This document shows positions 22,136 through 32,618 of a DNA stretch of 64,000 bases, piece after piece. A program made the position numbers and the translations under genes. Below the pieces are notes generated by a model. The model had not been told where the DNA came from, did no database searches, and worked only from the letters and a program-made list of their open reading frames with translations. The stretch lies in NCBI GenBank assembly GCA_030278955.1, contig JAOANR010000006.1:53348915-53412914 (forward strand), written 5' to 3'. Every line of letters begins with the position of its first letter. The first letter of the stretch is position 1. This DNA comes from Hygrophila difformis. Lineage: Eukaryota; Streptophyta; Magnoliopsida; Lamiales; Acanthaceae.

Positions 22136-23571
22136 ATGACTGATACTGAGATGGTGGATCATGGTGGAGAGTCACCAGACCCCTTAGACAAGAGACAGAC
22201 CAAAAGGCCGAGAGCCTCCTATAGTGAGATGGTGCGTAAACGAGCAGGATTCATCCACGTTCCAACCGATGTTCTTGCCAGCGACCTCACTGACGATCCA
22301 GAAGATATCATTGAATCAACGTATAACAGCATACCTCGCTTCCAGATGTCGAAGTCCTTCAAGCAGACCCTTCTCCGTCCATGGATGCACTCGGTGGTAA
22401 TCAAAGTTATCGGAAGGAGCGTTTCATATCGCATTCTTAAGTCTCGCCTGGAGCACATCTGGCCCACCTCTTCGTTGGTGCCATTAATAGATGTTGATAA
22501 TGGCTATTTCATCGTCAAGTTTCAAAAGAAGGAGGATGCGCTTCTTGCTCTTACTGGAGGACCGTGGATGGTCTCTAGCAATTAGTTGCATGTTCAACAG
22601 TGGGACGAACCAAGAACGAAATTAAATCAATGGTGGCTTGGGTGCATTTTCCGAGCATCCCAGTTTTCTTCTATAATCGTCAATACCTCCTCCGTGCTGG
22701 ATTCGCCATCGGCCAAATATTAAGCATTGATTTCAATACTGATGATACCTCCCGGGGGCGTTTTGCACGTTTGGCCGTCAAGATAGATCTAGATACCCCC
22801 CTCACTCCACAGGTTATGTTAGAGGACTGCATTGTTGGAGTTGAGTATGAAAACTTGAAGCTCATTTGCTTTAACTGCGGGAAATGCGGCTATATGTAGA
22901 ATTCTTGTCCCGGTCTTATGCCACCGAAGGAATCCACAGAGATTTCAGCCAATGCTCAATCCAACCCAACTGAGCAAGATCCCAGGTCTTGTTATGGTCC
23001 GTGGATGCAAGTACAACAACGACGCAGGCGTATGCAGCGATCCGGACAAATCACTAATTCCAAGAACCCTAACTCTAGTCGCAACAGGTTATTGACGCTG
23101 GCAGAAGACGGCATGGACGATCAGGAGGTTTTTGATACCCCCCCCCCCTCCGGACACCCCCACGCTCTAGAATTCCTTTTCCATGAACAAATCCCACCCA
23201 GTATGTCCTGGTCCGAACCAGTCGCACCAGACCAGATCACCTCCCCCGCCCCATAACCGCCATATGGATCATGATCATAACAGTCACTCCGAACCCAGAA
23301 ATACTTGTCCTTCTCCCCCTGTCAACACTATTGATGCAAACCGATCGTCGACTTGGTCCCGTCGGGCTTCTGGAGCTTGGTATCAATCGCTTCCCTCCTC
23401 CCTACCCCAGGATCATCACAAAGTTGTTTCGGTTACAGATCCCTCAACTCACTTTAGTAAAAGGATTAAGGGGGATAGTGGCATCCTCGGAAGACCTCCA
23501 GACCCCAATTCACCTGCATTGGTCTCATCTCATGAGGAGATGAGAGAACGAGCCACTAACCTGCCTCTTTG
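22136..23571 (+). pseudogene. LINE ORF1 remnant (DUF4283-like and CCHC zinc knuckle)
   Basis: Plant LINE ORF1 proteins bind RNA and form the transposition particle. The ATG frame at 22136-22585 begins MTDTEMVDHGGES and carries the DUF4283-like fold (VIKVIGRSVSYRILKSRL and LALTGGPWMV). After an indel, 22600-22899 continues with AWVHFPSIPVFFYNRQYL and a zinc knuckle start, CFNCGKCGYM, cut by TAG in the middle of the motif. A basic, proline-rich tail follows in other frames to 23571. Non-functional. Confidence 0.85.
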
Positions 23572-23608
23572 AGTGCAGGTTGTGTTCCCCTTCACTGTAC
23601 TTTTTTGC

Positions 23609-25002
23609 TATGAATTTTAATATCCTATGTTGGAATGTGCAGGGAGCCGGCTCAGGAGAATTCAGACGTGAATTCAGGGATTTAACACCATCTAAGCATG
23701 TTGATCTTGATGCCCTTTTCGAACCTCGCATAAATGGCATTCGTGCAGACACTTTCATTAAAAAAAAAGCTCCTTTTCCATTTCTTTTAGAGTTGAGGCT
23801 TCGGGTTTTATTGGTGGCATTTGGTTGCTCTGGAAGGATTCCATTCATGTGGATATCCTAGAGTGTCACTCTCAGTATGTTGACATCATGATTAGCCAGG
23901 TTTCCTGCTCTTTCCATGACACTTTTGTTTATGCAGCCCCCAACAAATTTCGTCGCTCTTAGTTATGGCCGGAACTCGCTCGCATTAATAGACTTCATCA
24001 AGTCCCTGACTCATAGGAGGGGACTTAAACTGCATCGCCAGGCAATCAGAATCCAGAGGGGGATCCACATTGTTAGTCCCTTGCAATGAACTCCATAACT
24101 TTATTGCTACAAATGACCTTGTGGAGATCAATACTTTCGGTAGTAAATTCACTTGGGCTCGAGGACCCCTCAGACGCAGACTGGACAGGCTCTTAGCCAA
24201 TATGGTTTAGATGGACTCTTTTCCTAATAGTGTGGTGGAAATTTTCCCCTGTATTCAATCTGATCACTCCCCCTTGCTGCTCAAGATCAAGGATGGTTCT
24301 CAGTCCCTCCCCCAACCCAGTGTCTAGATTGTTCCATTACAAAATCAAGTGGCAGATGCATCCTAGCTTTTCTAAACTTCTTTTGGATAGTTGGGATAAC
24401 AACAACTCCACTCCTAGCAATCTTGCAAATTTTCAGAAGAAAGCCGCTCAATGGACTAGTGAAGTTTTTGGATCGGTGTCCACGGGGAAGAACAAGCTCA
24501 GGGGCCGTTTGGCAGGTATCGAAAGGAATGCTAACTGGTTCACCGATCCTTTTCTCAAACGTCTGCACAACCCACTCAACTCAGAGCTTAGTACAATTCT
24601 TGAGAAAGGGGAGCTTGACTGGATTCAATGTAGCACTAGGGATTGGAATCTCATGGGTGATCAAAACTCCAAATTCTATCATCGATTTGTGAAACATCGC
24701 AAGAGGAAAAGGCATTTCCCATCTTGGCAGATGCTGACGGCAATGTATTGTATACTCCCCAGGATATTCAGAGTATGGTGACTGGTTTTTTCTAAAACCT
24801 TTATCAGGGAGGCTCTAACACCTTGCTTGAGGAAAACTCTAACACCCACATTTTTTTCCCTAAGCCTATCACCAATGATATTTCTTTAGATCTTCCTCTC
24901 ACCAAGGATGAAATTTGGAAGGCTGTCAAACACATGTCCCAAATTAAAGCTTCTGGTTGACGGTTTCCACGCGGCTTTTTACCAAAGAAATTGGAAGACT
25001 AT
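23609..25002 (+). pseudogene. LINE ORF2, part 1: endonuclease and start of RT
   Basis: The ATG at 23609 opens MNFNILCWNVQGAGSGEFRR, the start of an APE-type endonuclease. A shift near 23760 and stops near 23960 and 24010 break the frame. From 24230 the sequence encodes the linker region (RLFHYKIKWQMHPSFSKLLL, NFQKKAAQWTSEVFG) and the start of the RT domain (KHMSQIK-like, then DGFHAAFYQRNWK in the next frame). It stops at the Gypsy LTR at 25003 and continues at 32225. Confidence 0.85.
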
Positions 25003-26421
25003 TGATATTCATCATTTTGTGCGCATGTTTTACATGATTCCATGTGGTTTATTGATGAGTATTGATCCATTGTGGTGTCTTATTGGAGTATTTTGCATTT
25101 CAAGAGCAAAGTGAGCTTGACTTGAAGAAAACATCAAAATGGTGGCATTTTGGAGAAGTAACAGGTCGTGTGCCCACACACAAGAGGAGTGGTCTGAGCT
25201 GCTGTACAAAGGTTGATGCTGATGTGTTTCCAGCTCGAGTGCTTACTTGTCCGAGTGATTTAGCTGATGATGTGGACGAATTTCAAGACTTAATTCTAGA
25301 TACTTTGGGATCCTGGAAGGCACCTTTTGGCTGGGATACTTGTTGCCAAAAGAGAGATCAAGATTTTGTAAAGAAGGAAACAAATTGGAAGAGAAGGAAA
25401 CTTGGAGTATTGGATGATTTCTTGCTTGCCACTTCTTGGAGGCTGCTTTGGACGACTTTGAGGGTTTCCACAGAGATAAAAACCATTCAATTTTGCTGTT
25501 TGGACCAGACTGGGATACTGGAGATCATCAACGAGGCCTGGAGACAAGAGAAGTTCCCTGGAGACTGAAGATCTTGAAGTTCCATTCTTTCCTGCTGGAA
25601 TAGTGTTTGTCATGTTTTCTTATTCCTGTTTTGTTCTTGTTTTCATATTTAGTGAGTAGTTTACTTTATCTAGCTTAGGATTGAACCCCGTGTTGGGATT
25701 GGATTGCCGTTGTGAGGCTTGAATTGTTTTGAATGTTTATTTTCCTTTGACTATTAAATATTTTCATGATTTCTATTTTCTATCTAGCTTAGGAATTTTA
25801 CCGTTATAATTAGATTGGTGTCTGTGTAATTGCACTTTATTCTAAATGAGTAACAACTAGACGATAAATCTCTAGGGAATCATGAAATCAATTGAGAGAA
25901 TCAAGCCGCGTAGGTAGGTTCATCCCTTTGAATTAGGCTTTTCTAGAATTTAATGCAATCGGATAAGTACTTCTATGGTCGTACCTAGGATCTTAATTCG
26001 GTTAGGGAAGTGAATAACGGCCGTGCCTTGTTCACCGATTAAGTAAGGAAAAGTTGGTCACGGAGCGGTTGCCGAGTGGCTATAACTAATTTATTTAATA
26101 GGCTAAGGGAATAATTGTCAATGATCAACAATAAATCCAATTCCAATCCGGCGAGTTCAAGTCCTAAGCTAGGTATTTTTCGTCATTAGATTTCATATAC
26201 TTTCCAGTGTGTGTCCTGCCTTCGCCTGCTTTATTTAATTTTGTTCTTCTATTTTATTTTATTTTCTTAGTCTTAGTTAAATTCAAAAAAACCCCCCAAT
26301 TTTATTATTGTGGTTAATCATAGTTAATATTTCGTTTGAATCCTTGTGGAGACGACTCTACTCATCACTATCTATTTATTTTCATAAGAGTAGAATTATT
26401 TATTTTTGTAGCTAGACGACA
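25003..26421 (+). repeat. 5' LTR of Gypsy element 1 (1,419 bp)
   Basis: Starts TGATATTCATC and ends GACGACA. It is nearly identical to 30764-32224 except for scattered substitutions and about 46 bp missing around 25788. A 168-codon frame (25062-25568) recurs in the other LTR. It is not recognised and is probably incidental. Confidence 0.93.
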
Positions 26422-26433
26422 GCTACCAAATTT

Positions 26434-26451
26434 TGGCGCCGTTGCCGGGGA
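26434..26451 (+). promoter_or_regulatory. Primer binding site, tRNA-Asp type
   Basis: TGGCGCCGTTGCCGGGGA lies 12 bases inside the 5' LTR. It is characteristic of Athila/Retand-type elements. Confidence 0.88.
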
Positions 26452-26523
26452 TTCAAATTGATTTATTATTCTGTGGTTAATTGCTACTATATTATATTTA
26501 CTAATATTATTTTTTTTTGGTTT

Positions 26524-29016
26524 ATGCCTCGATCTACTCGGACAGGGGAATTAATCTACGATTCGGAGATTGAGAGAACTGCTCGACGATTGAGGAGAGA
26601 AACCAGAGAAGCAAGACTCACTGTGCGCCAAAGAGAACAGGAGAACCTGGATCTTGCACTTGAAGAAGCTGCTACATCTGGTAGTGAGCTAAGTGGTGAC
26701 GAAAGTGAAGAGTTTGAGCAAGAGATGGCTCAAGAGCAACGCACTCTCCAGGAATTAGCTGCGCCTAACTTGGCGCAGCAACCTCTTTGCATTACCTTTC
26801 CTGCTCTTCCCGCTAATACTGATTTTGGACTAAAAACGGGTTTAATTCATTTGCTTCCTGTTTTTCATGGACTTTCAGGAGAAGAGCCGCACAGGCACTT
26901 GCAAGAATTTGATGTTATATGCTTGAGCATGAAACCAAGAGGCGTCACTGATGATCAAATCCTCCTTCGTGCCTTCCCTTTTTCCTTGCGAGATGCTGCT
27001 AAGGAATGGCTCTACCACTTACCTGCTGGAAGTATTGAAACATAGGCGGACTTGCATAAGAAGTTCCTGGAAAAATATTTCCCCGCCTCCCGAGCTTCTA
27101 CTTTGCGCAAAGAAATTTGTGGAATCACTCAATCTCAGGGAGAATCTCTTTATGAGTATTGGGAACGATTTAATAAATTAATTACTAAGTGTCCGCATCA
27201 TCAGATTCATGAATCCTTACTAATCCAATATTTTTATGATGGTCTTACTAACATGGAAAGGAGACTCCTGGATTCGGCTTGTGGAGGGTCCCTGATGAAG
27301 AAGACACCAGCAGAAGCATGGGACATGATTCAAACGTTCGCTGAGTACACCCAACAGTTCGGATCTAGGGAAAAAGTTGTTGGAGTTAAAGAGGCCTCTG
27401 AGGTAACTTCTCCTTCCGTTCAACAACAACTTACGGAATTAACTGCTTTTGTTAGATAACTTGCTGTAGGACAAGCTCAAGTTAAAACTTGTGGAATTTG
27501 CGGCCACACCGGCCATGCTACCGACGAGTGTCCGACATTGCAGCAAGAAGTTGACGTGAATGATGCTGGGTTTGTGCCCAGGAAGAACTATGATCCATTT
27601 TCGCAAACATTCAACCCAGGGTGGCGTGATCATCCCAACCTTTGCTATGGAAATTCCTCCAATAATTTCCAACCTGCTAACCAACAACAAAATCGCCCAC
27701 CTCCTCAAGGCGAAGCAGGTATTTCTCTACACGATATTGTTAAGTCCATGGCATCTAACACTTTGCAATTTCAACAGGAAGCGCGCACCAGCATTAAGAA
27801 CCTTGAAGATCAAATGGCTCAACTAACAAAGGAGGTGCGCGAGTCCAGGGAGCGGGAAAAAGGAAAACTACCTGCGCTACCTGAAATTAATCCACGCAAT
27901 GTGTGTGCCATGGTGCTTCGGAATGGAAGGGAGTTGGCCGAACCTGAGGTTGCTGAGAAGAGTAAGAAGGATGAAGAATCGATTGAAAAAGAAATTGAGC
28001 AGGATGAAAAACTCTCTTCTAAAGTTTTAGTTGATAATAATTCTCAATTACCTGCTACTAATGTTGCTCGTTTTCCTAGCAGGTTGGCCAGACCTCCCAA
28101 GAGCAACAAAAATAAGGAGATTATGGAGCTATTCAAGAAAGTGGAGCTAAATATTCCCCTCCTGGATGCCATCCAGCAAATCCCACGTTATGCAAAATTT
28201 TTAAAGGAGCTGTGCACTAATAAGAAAAGACTTCGTGGGGATGAAAAAATCATAGCTGGAGAGGCCGTGTCTGCTGTGCTTCAACGCAAACTTCCACAAA
28301 AATGTGGTGACCCAGGTATGTTTCTAGTTCCTTGCAAAATTGGGAAGTTGGAAATTAAAAAGGCTATGTTGGATCTTGGTGCTGCAATTAATGTTATGCC
28401 TTTGTCTGTGTATAAAAATTTGAATTTAGGTAACTTGAAAGAAACGGTAATTATAATTCAATTAGCTAATAGGACAAATGCTTATCCTGAAGGTATGATA
28501 GAAGATGTCCTAGTTCAAGTAAATGGATTGATTTTTCCTGTTGATTTTTATGTGCTTGACATGCATGATGATAATTCCCCAAATCCCTCCCCTGTCTTAC
28601 TTGGAAGACCCTTTATGTGCACTGCTGAAACAAAAATTGATGTTAAGAAGGGTACACTTACTATGGCATTTGATGGGGAAGAAGTGAAAATTAATATATT
28701 TAATGATGAGCAATATCCCATGGAATCTAATGCTTTATATAGAGTGGATGTTCTTAATCATAGCATGCAGGAAACCTTTGAGTTGAATGGAAAAGATCCA
28801 TCAAAGTTATTTGATGCCTCTCTTCCTCCCACCAATGAAGAAAAGTGGATTCAAGCTTCAAGAGATAAAATATGTTTTCTGGATGCAAATGTGGTTGGGA
28901 AGCAAAAGAAGATGGAAAAGAAATCCAAGGCCAATAAGCCCCGACTTAAGCGCTACATTGCGGGATTTGGTGTTCAAAGGGAGGAGCTTATTGCTTTGGT
29001 TGATTGCATTAAATGA
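26524..29016 (+). pseudogene. Gag-protease of Gypsy element 1, two in-frame stops
   Basis: The ATG at 26524 (MPRSTRTGELIYDSE) opens a single frame to 29016, broken only by TAG at 27043 and TAA at 27457. The capsid-type gag domain is clear (FSLRDAAKEWLYHLPAGS, then QGESLYEYWERFNKLI and FYDGL). A zinc knuckle CGICGHTGHATDEC follows near 27490. A coiled-coil-like, charged stretch lies near 27780-27870 (KNLEDQMAQLTKEVRESRER). The protease region has AMLDLGAAINVMPLSVY near 28360; DLGA in place of DSGA is usual in this clade. The frame ends without any RT. Two stops in an otherwise open frame suggest recent decay or propagation by a partner that supplies the protein. Confidence 0.9.
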
Positions 29017-29064
29017 CCATTGAGCCATAGAGTGTCTAGCCAAAGACGTTAAAGAAAGGCGCTT

Positions 29065-29082
29065 CTTGGGAGGCAACCCAAG
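29065..29082 (+). other. Hairpin CTTGGG-AGGCAA-CCCAAG
   Basis: A perfect 6-bp stem starts 49 bases after the gag-protease stop. I recall similar GGGAGGCAACCC motifs in other plant Gypsy elements of this type but cannot verify this here. A role in RNA processing, packaging or termination is inference only. Confidence 0.6.
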
Positions 29083-29526
29083 TTTTTAATATTTTATTTC
29101 TTTCGAATTTTTTTTTTTTGGTGATCTATCATGACATTTCACTTGTTCATTGTAGGAAGATGGAAAATTCTTGGTTCTCCAGCTTGGATTATGCAGAATT
29201 GGGGATTTTTGCTTGGCTACAGGTTGCGTGGGCACGCGCAAGCCATTTACTCATTGATTTTGCTAAATAATTTGGGATGGGGGCCTGCTACAGGTCATAT
29301 GGGCACGCACAAGGATATTGTTCAAGGCACATCCATCACTGCACTTGCTACCACCGCCCATCCCCCCTGTTACCTTCTTCGGGCACGTTCCTCCTGACCG
29401 ATGATGCACTTTTCATGGATGCCCTTCTACCATACACTTTTCCTTTTGCATTCTTCATTGCTTCTCTTCTTTCATGCTTTCATTTTTCTTCATATTTTTT
29501 ATGGCATTGAGGACACTGCCGAGTTT

Positions 29527-29540
29527 AGGTGTGGGGGGAT
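29527..29540 (+). promoter_or_regulatory. Internal polypurine-like tract
   Basis: AGGTGTGGGGGGAT is almost a copy of the terminal tract at 30749-30763. It lies about 1.2 kb upstream and is not followed by an LTR. Confidence 0.6.
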
Positions 29541-30748
29541 TGAACGTCGCTTCCTGCACTTATCTCCATAAATGCCCTTGCGTGCCTTCTTGTCAAAATA
29601 TTGAGTACTGCTTGTCGTTTGAAGTTTTGGTTTAGTTCAATGATATGATTGTCAATTGGTATGCCTGGCTTGCTAATGATGTCCCTATGGTGAGATTTGA
29701 GCCTTGTTGAGCCTTATTTTCTTCATTATTACTTGCTCATTTTTCTTTTGATGTGGGAACATGAGAATTGCACCATTCCTGACTTTGCCCAAAAATGCAT
29801 GTGAACTCTTCATATTGTAGTATTCTAGCAAAATGATTTGGGCACTAAGAGTTTACCCCATTGGCCTTATACACTTACCCACCTATATTTTTCCAACTAG
29901 TGAACCCCTCTGAGCCTAATAATCCATTTTCTTTGTTAAACACTAACCCCCTAGCCGTTAGCCTTTTATTTCTCTTGGACCTTATCTGCTTGAACCCGAA
30001 TTGAGGATTAACTCTTGAGCTTGTTTATCATTAGTGCCATATTGATGAAATGTTGTTGTTAGAGCCATTGTTGATGAAGCAGTTTATTTGTTCGAGAGTT
30101 ATATATGCTGCCCCTCTTCTCTTAAAAAAAAAAACAGAAAAGAAAAAAAAAAGAGAAAAAAAAGGGTAGCAGGCTTTTGCCTTGTTCCTATGACCTTGTG
30201 TCAAGAACAAAAGAGTTGAAGTTTCGTCCGCAATGCCGGATATTGAAATTCCTCCTACCAAAAAAAAAAGAAAAAAAAAAGAAAAAAGAAGAGAGGGGTA
30301 GAGGATTCTTGATTATTGTTGTCTTCTGTTCTGATGTTTGATGGATATTTGAGAAGTTTATGGATTAGCACTTGATCCTTTTATGAACAAGTCTCTTGAG
30401 TTGATTCTCGGTTCCTTAGCCTTTGTTTCCCTTTTTCCTACCCCAACCATAGCCCCGTTATAACCTTGAATAAAGACCATTTGATTGCTAGTTGCTACTT
30501 TATGATTGTGGTTTGATTTGATTGATGTGCAAATTTATGGAATTGGTGTTTTTCTTTCATGTGCTTTGAGCGTAAACACTTAGCCTATACAGTTGAGAGT
30601 GAGTGAGCACTTTTATATATTCCCCATCCGGTGAAGCATTGTTGGGCATACGTGTTGTGCAATTGGGTTATTGGCATGATTGAGATGGATCTTGACTTGT
30701 GGTGTCTTTGTTTTGACTTGATGGCATGCTTGAGGGCAAGCATGGAGT

Positions 30749-30763
30749 AGGTGTGGGGGGGAT
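30749..30763 (+). promoter_or_regulatory. Polypurine tract of Gypsy element 1
   Basis: AGGTGTGGGGGGGAT lies directly against the TG of the 3' LTR at 30764. Confidence 0.85.
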
Positions 30764-32224
30764 TGATATTCATCATTTTGTGCGCATGTTTTACATGATT
30801 CCATGTGGTTTATTGATGAGTATTGATCCATTGTGGTGTCTTATTGGAGTATTTTGCATTTCAGGAGCAAAGTGAGCTTGACTTGAAGAAAACATCAAAA
30901 TGGTGGCATTTTGGAGAAGTAACAGGTCGTGTGCCCACACACAAGAGGAGTGGTCTGAGCTGCTGTACAAAGGTTGATGCTGATGTGTTTCCAGCTCGAG
31001 TGCTTACTTGTCCGGGTGATTTAGCTGATGATGTGGACGAATTTCAAGACTTAATTCTAGATACTTTGGGATCCTGGAAGGCACCTTTTGGCTGGGATAC
31101 TTGTTTCCAAAAGAGAGATCAAGATTTTGTAAAGAAGGAAACAAATTGGAAGAGAAGGAAACTTGGAGTATTGGATGATTTCTTGCTTGCCACTTCTTGG
31201 AGGCTGCTTTGGACGACTTTGAGGGTTTCCACAGAGATAAAAACCATTCAATTTTGCTGTTTGGACCAGACTGGGATACTGGAGATCATCAACGAGGCCT
31301 GGAGACAAGAGAAGTTCCCTGGAGACTGAAGATCTTGAAGTTCCATTCTTTCCTGCTGGAATAGTGTTTGTCATGTTTTCTTATTCCTGTTTTGTTCTTG
31401 TTTTCATGTTTAGTGAGTAGTTTACTTTATCTAGCTTAGGATTGAACCCCGTGTTGGTTGGATTTCCGTTGTGAGGCTTGAATTGTTTTGAATGTTTATT
31501 TTCCTTTGACTATTAAATATTTTCATGATTTCTATTTTCACGACATGAGTTCTTATGTTAATTGATTATGATGCGCACATAGTTGATTGGCTTAGGAATT
31601 TTACCGTTATAATTAGATTGGTGTCCGTGTAATTGCACTTTAATCTAATTGAGTAACAACTAGATGATAAATCTCTAGGGAATCATGAAATCAATTGAGA
31701 GAATCAAGCCGCGTAGGTAGGTTCATCCCTTTGAATTAGGCTTTTCTAGAATTTAATGCAATCGGATAAGTACTTCTATGGTCGTACCTAGGATCTTAAT
31801 TCGGTTAGGGAAGTGAATAACGGCCGTGCCTTGTTCACCGATTAAGTAAGGAAAAGTTGGTCACGGAGCGGTTGCCGAGTGGCTATAACTAATTTATTTA
31901 ATAGGCTAAGGGAATAATTGTCAATGATCAACAATAAATCCAATTCCAATCCGGCGTGTTCAAGTCCTAAGCTAGGTATTTTTCATCATTAGATTTCATA
32001 TACTTTCCACTGTGTGTCCTGCCTTCGCCTGCTTTATTTAATTTTGTTCTTCTATTTTATTTTATTTTCTTAGTCTTAGTTAAATTCAAAAAAACCCCCC
32101 AATTTTATTATTGTGGTTAATCATAGTTAATATTTCGTTTGAATCCTTGTGGAGACGACTCTACTCATCACTATCTATTTATTTTCATAAGAGTAGAATT
32201 ATTTATTTTTGTAGCTAGACGACA
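30764..32224 (+). repeat. 3' LTR of Gypsy element 1 (1,461 bp)
   Basis: Matches 25003-26421 throughout and retains the segment at about 31539-31590 that the 5' LTR has lost. Ends GACGACA, followed by LINE sequence. Confidence 0.93.
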
Positions 32225-32618
32225 GTAGGCCAGTCAGTCTGCAAGTTCCTCCAGGATTGCTTCTTCAATCATCAGTTGATTAAGGACATCAATCAGACTT
32301 TGATCACTCTTATCCCAAAAGTCTAGAGTCCTACTTCTGTTACTCAACTTCGGCCTATTAGTCTTTGTAATGTTTTATATAAGATCTTGACTAAATCTAT
32401 TGCTCCTCTCATGCCTGTACCGATCTCAAGCGGCCAATCCAGTTTTGTTCAACGCCGGTGCATCCAGGATAATATCATCATTTGCAATGACATCTCACAT
32501 TTCCTAGAGAAGTCAAAAGCTAGGCAGGTTCTATTATTATTAAACTAGACCTTGAAAAGGAATATGATAAACTGAGTTGGCCTTTTATTCGAGAAACACT
32601 ATCTTTAGCTGGTTTTTC
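32225..32618 (+). pseudogene. LINE ORF2, part 2: reverse transcriptase
   Basis: Reads VGQSVCKFLQDCF, then LITLIPKV, TQLRPISLCNVLYKILTK, SSFVQRRCIQDNIIICND and LDLEKEYDKLSWPFI. This is the fingers and palm region of an L1-type RT. A TAG follows LIPKV and a stop lies near 32545. It ends at AGFS, where Gypsy element 2 was inserted, and resumes at 44150. Confidence 0.88.

Larger units (their letters stand above)
29017..30763 (+). other. 3' untranslated part of Gypsy element 1
   Basis: About 1.75 kb without coding sequence lies between gag-protease and the 3' LTR, where pol would be expected. It holds a hairpin (29065-29082), an internal polypurine-like tract (29527-29540), A-rich stretches (30120-30165, 30258-30295) and the terminal polypurine tract (30749-30763). 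Confidence 0.75.
25003..32224 (+). mobile_element. Gypsy element 1: Athila/Retand-type, gag-protease only
   Basis: LTRs at 25003-26421 and 30764-32224 enclose a tRNA-Asp-type primer binding site, one gag-protease frame with two stops, a long untranslated 3' part and a polypurine tract. No RT, RNase H or integrase is present, so it would need enzymes from a relative. It interrupts the LINE ORF2 (reading resumes VGQSVCKFLQ at 32225). A clean 5-bp target duplication is not visible (ACTAT before, GTAGG after), suggesting a small loss at the right junction. Confidence 0.9.

Noticed and set aside
25062..25568. A 168-codon frame in the LTR of Gypsy element 1, repeated at 30823-31329
   Set aside because: The two copies exist because LTRs are duplicated. 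No domain, no protein-like conservation evidence, and it also opens on the other strand.
24998..32229. A 5-bp target duplication for Gypsy element 1
   Set aside because: ACTAT on the left and GTAGG on the right do not match; a small deletion at the right junction is more likely.
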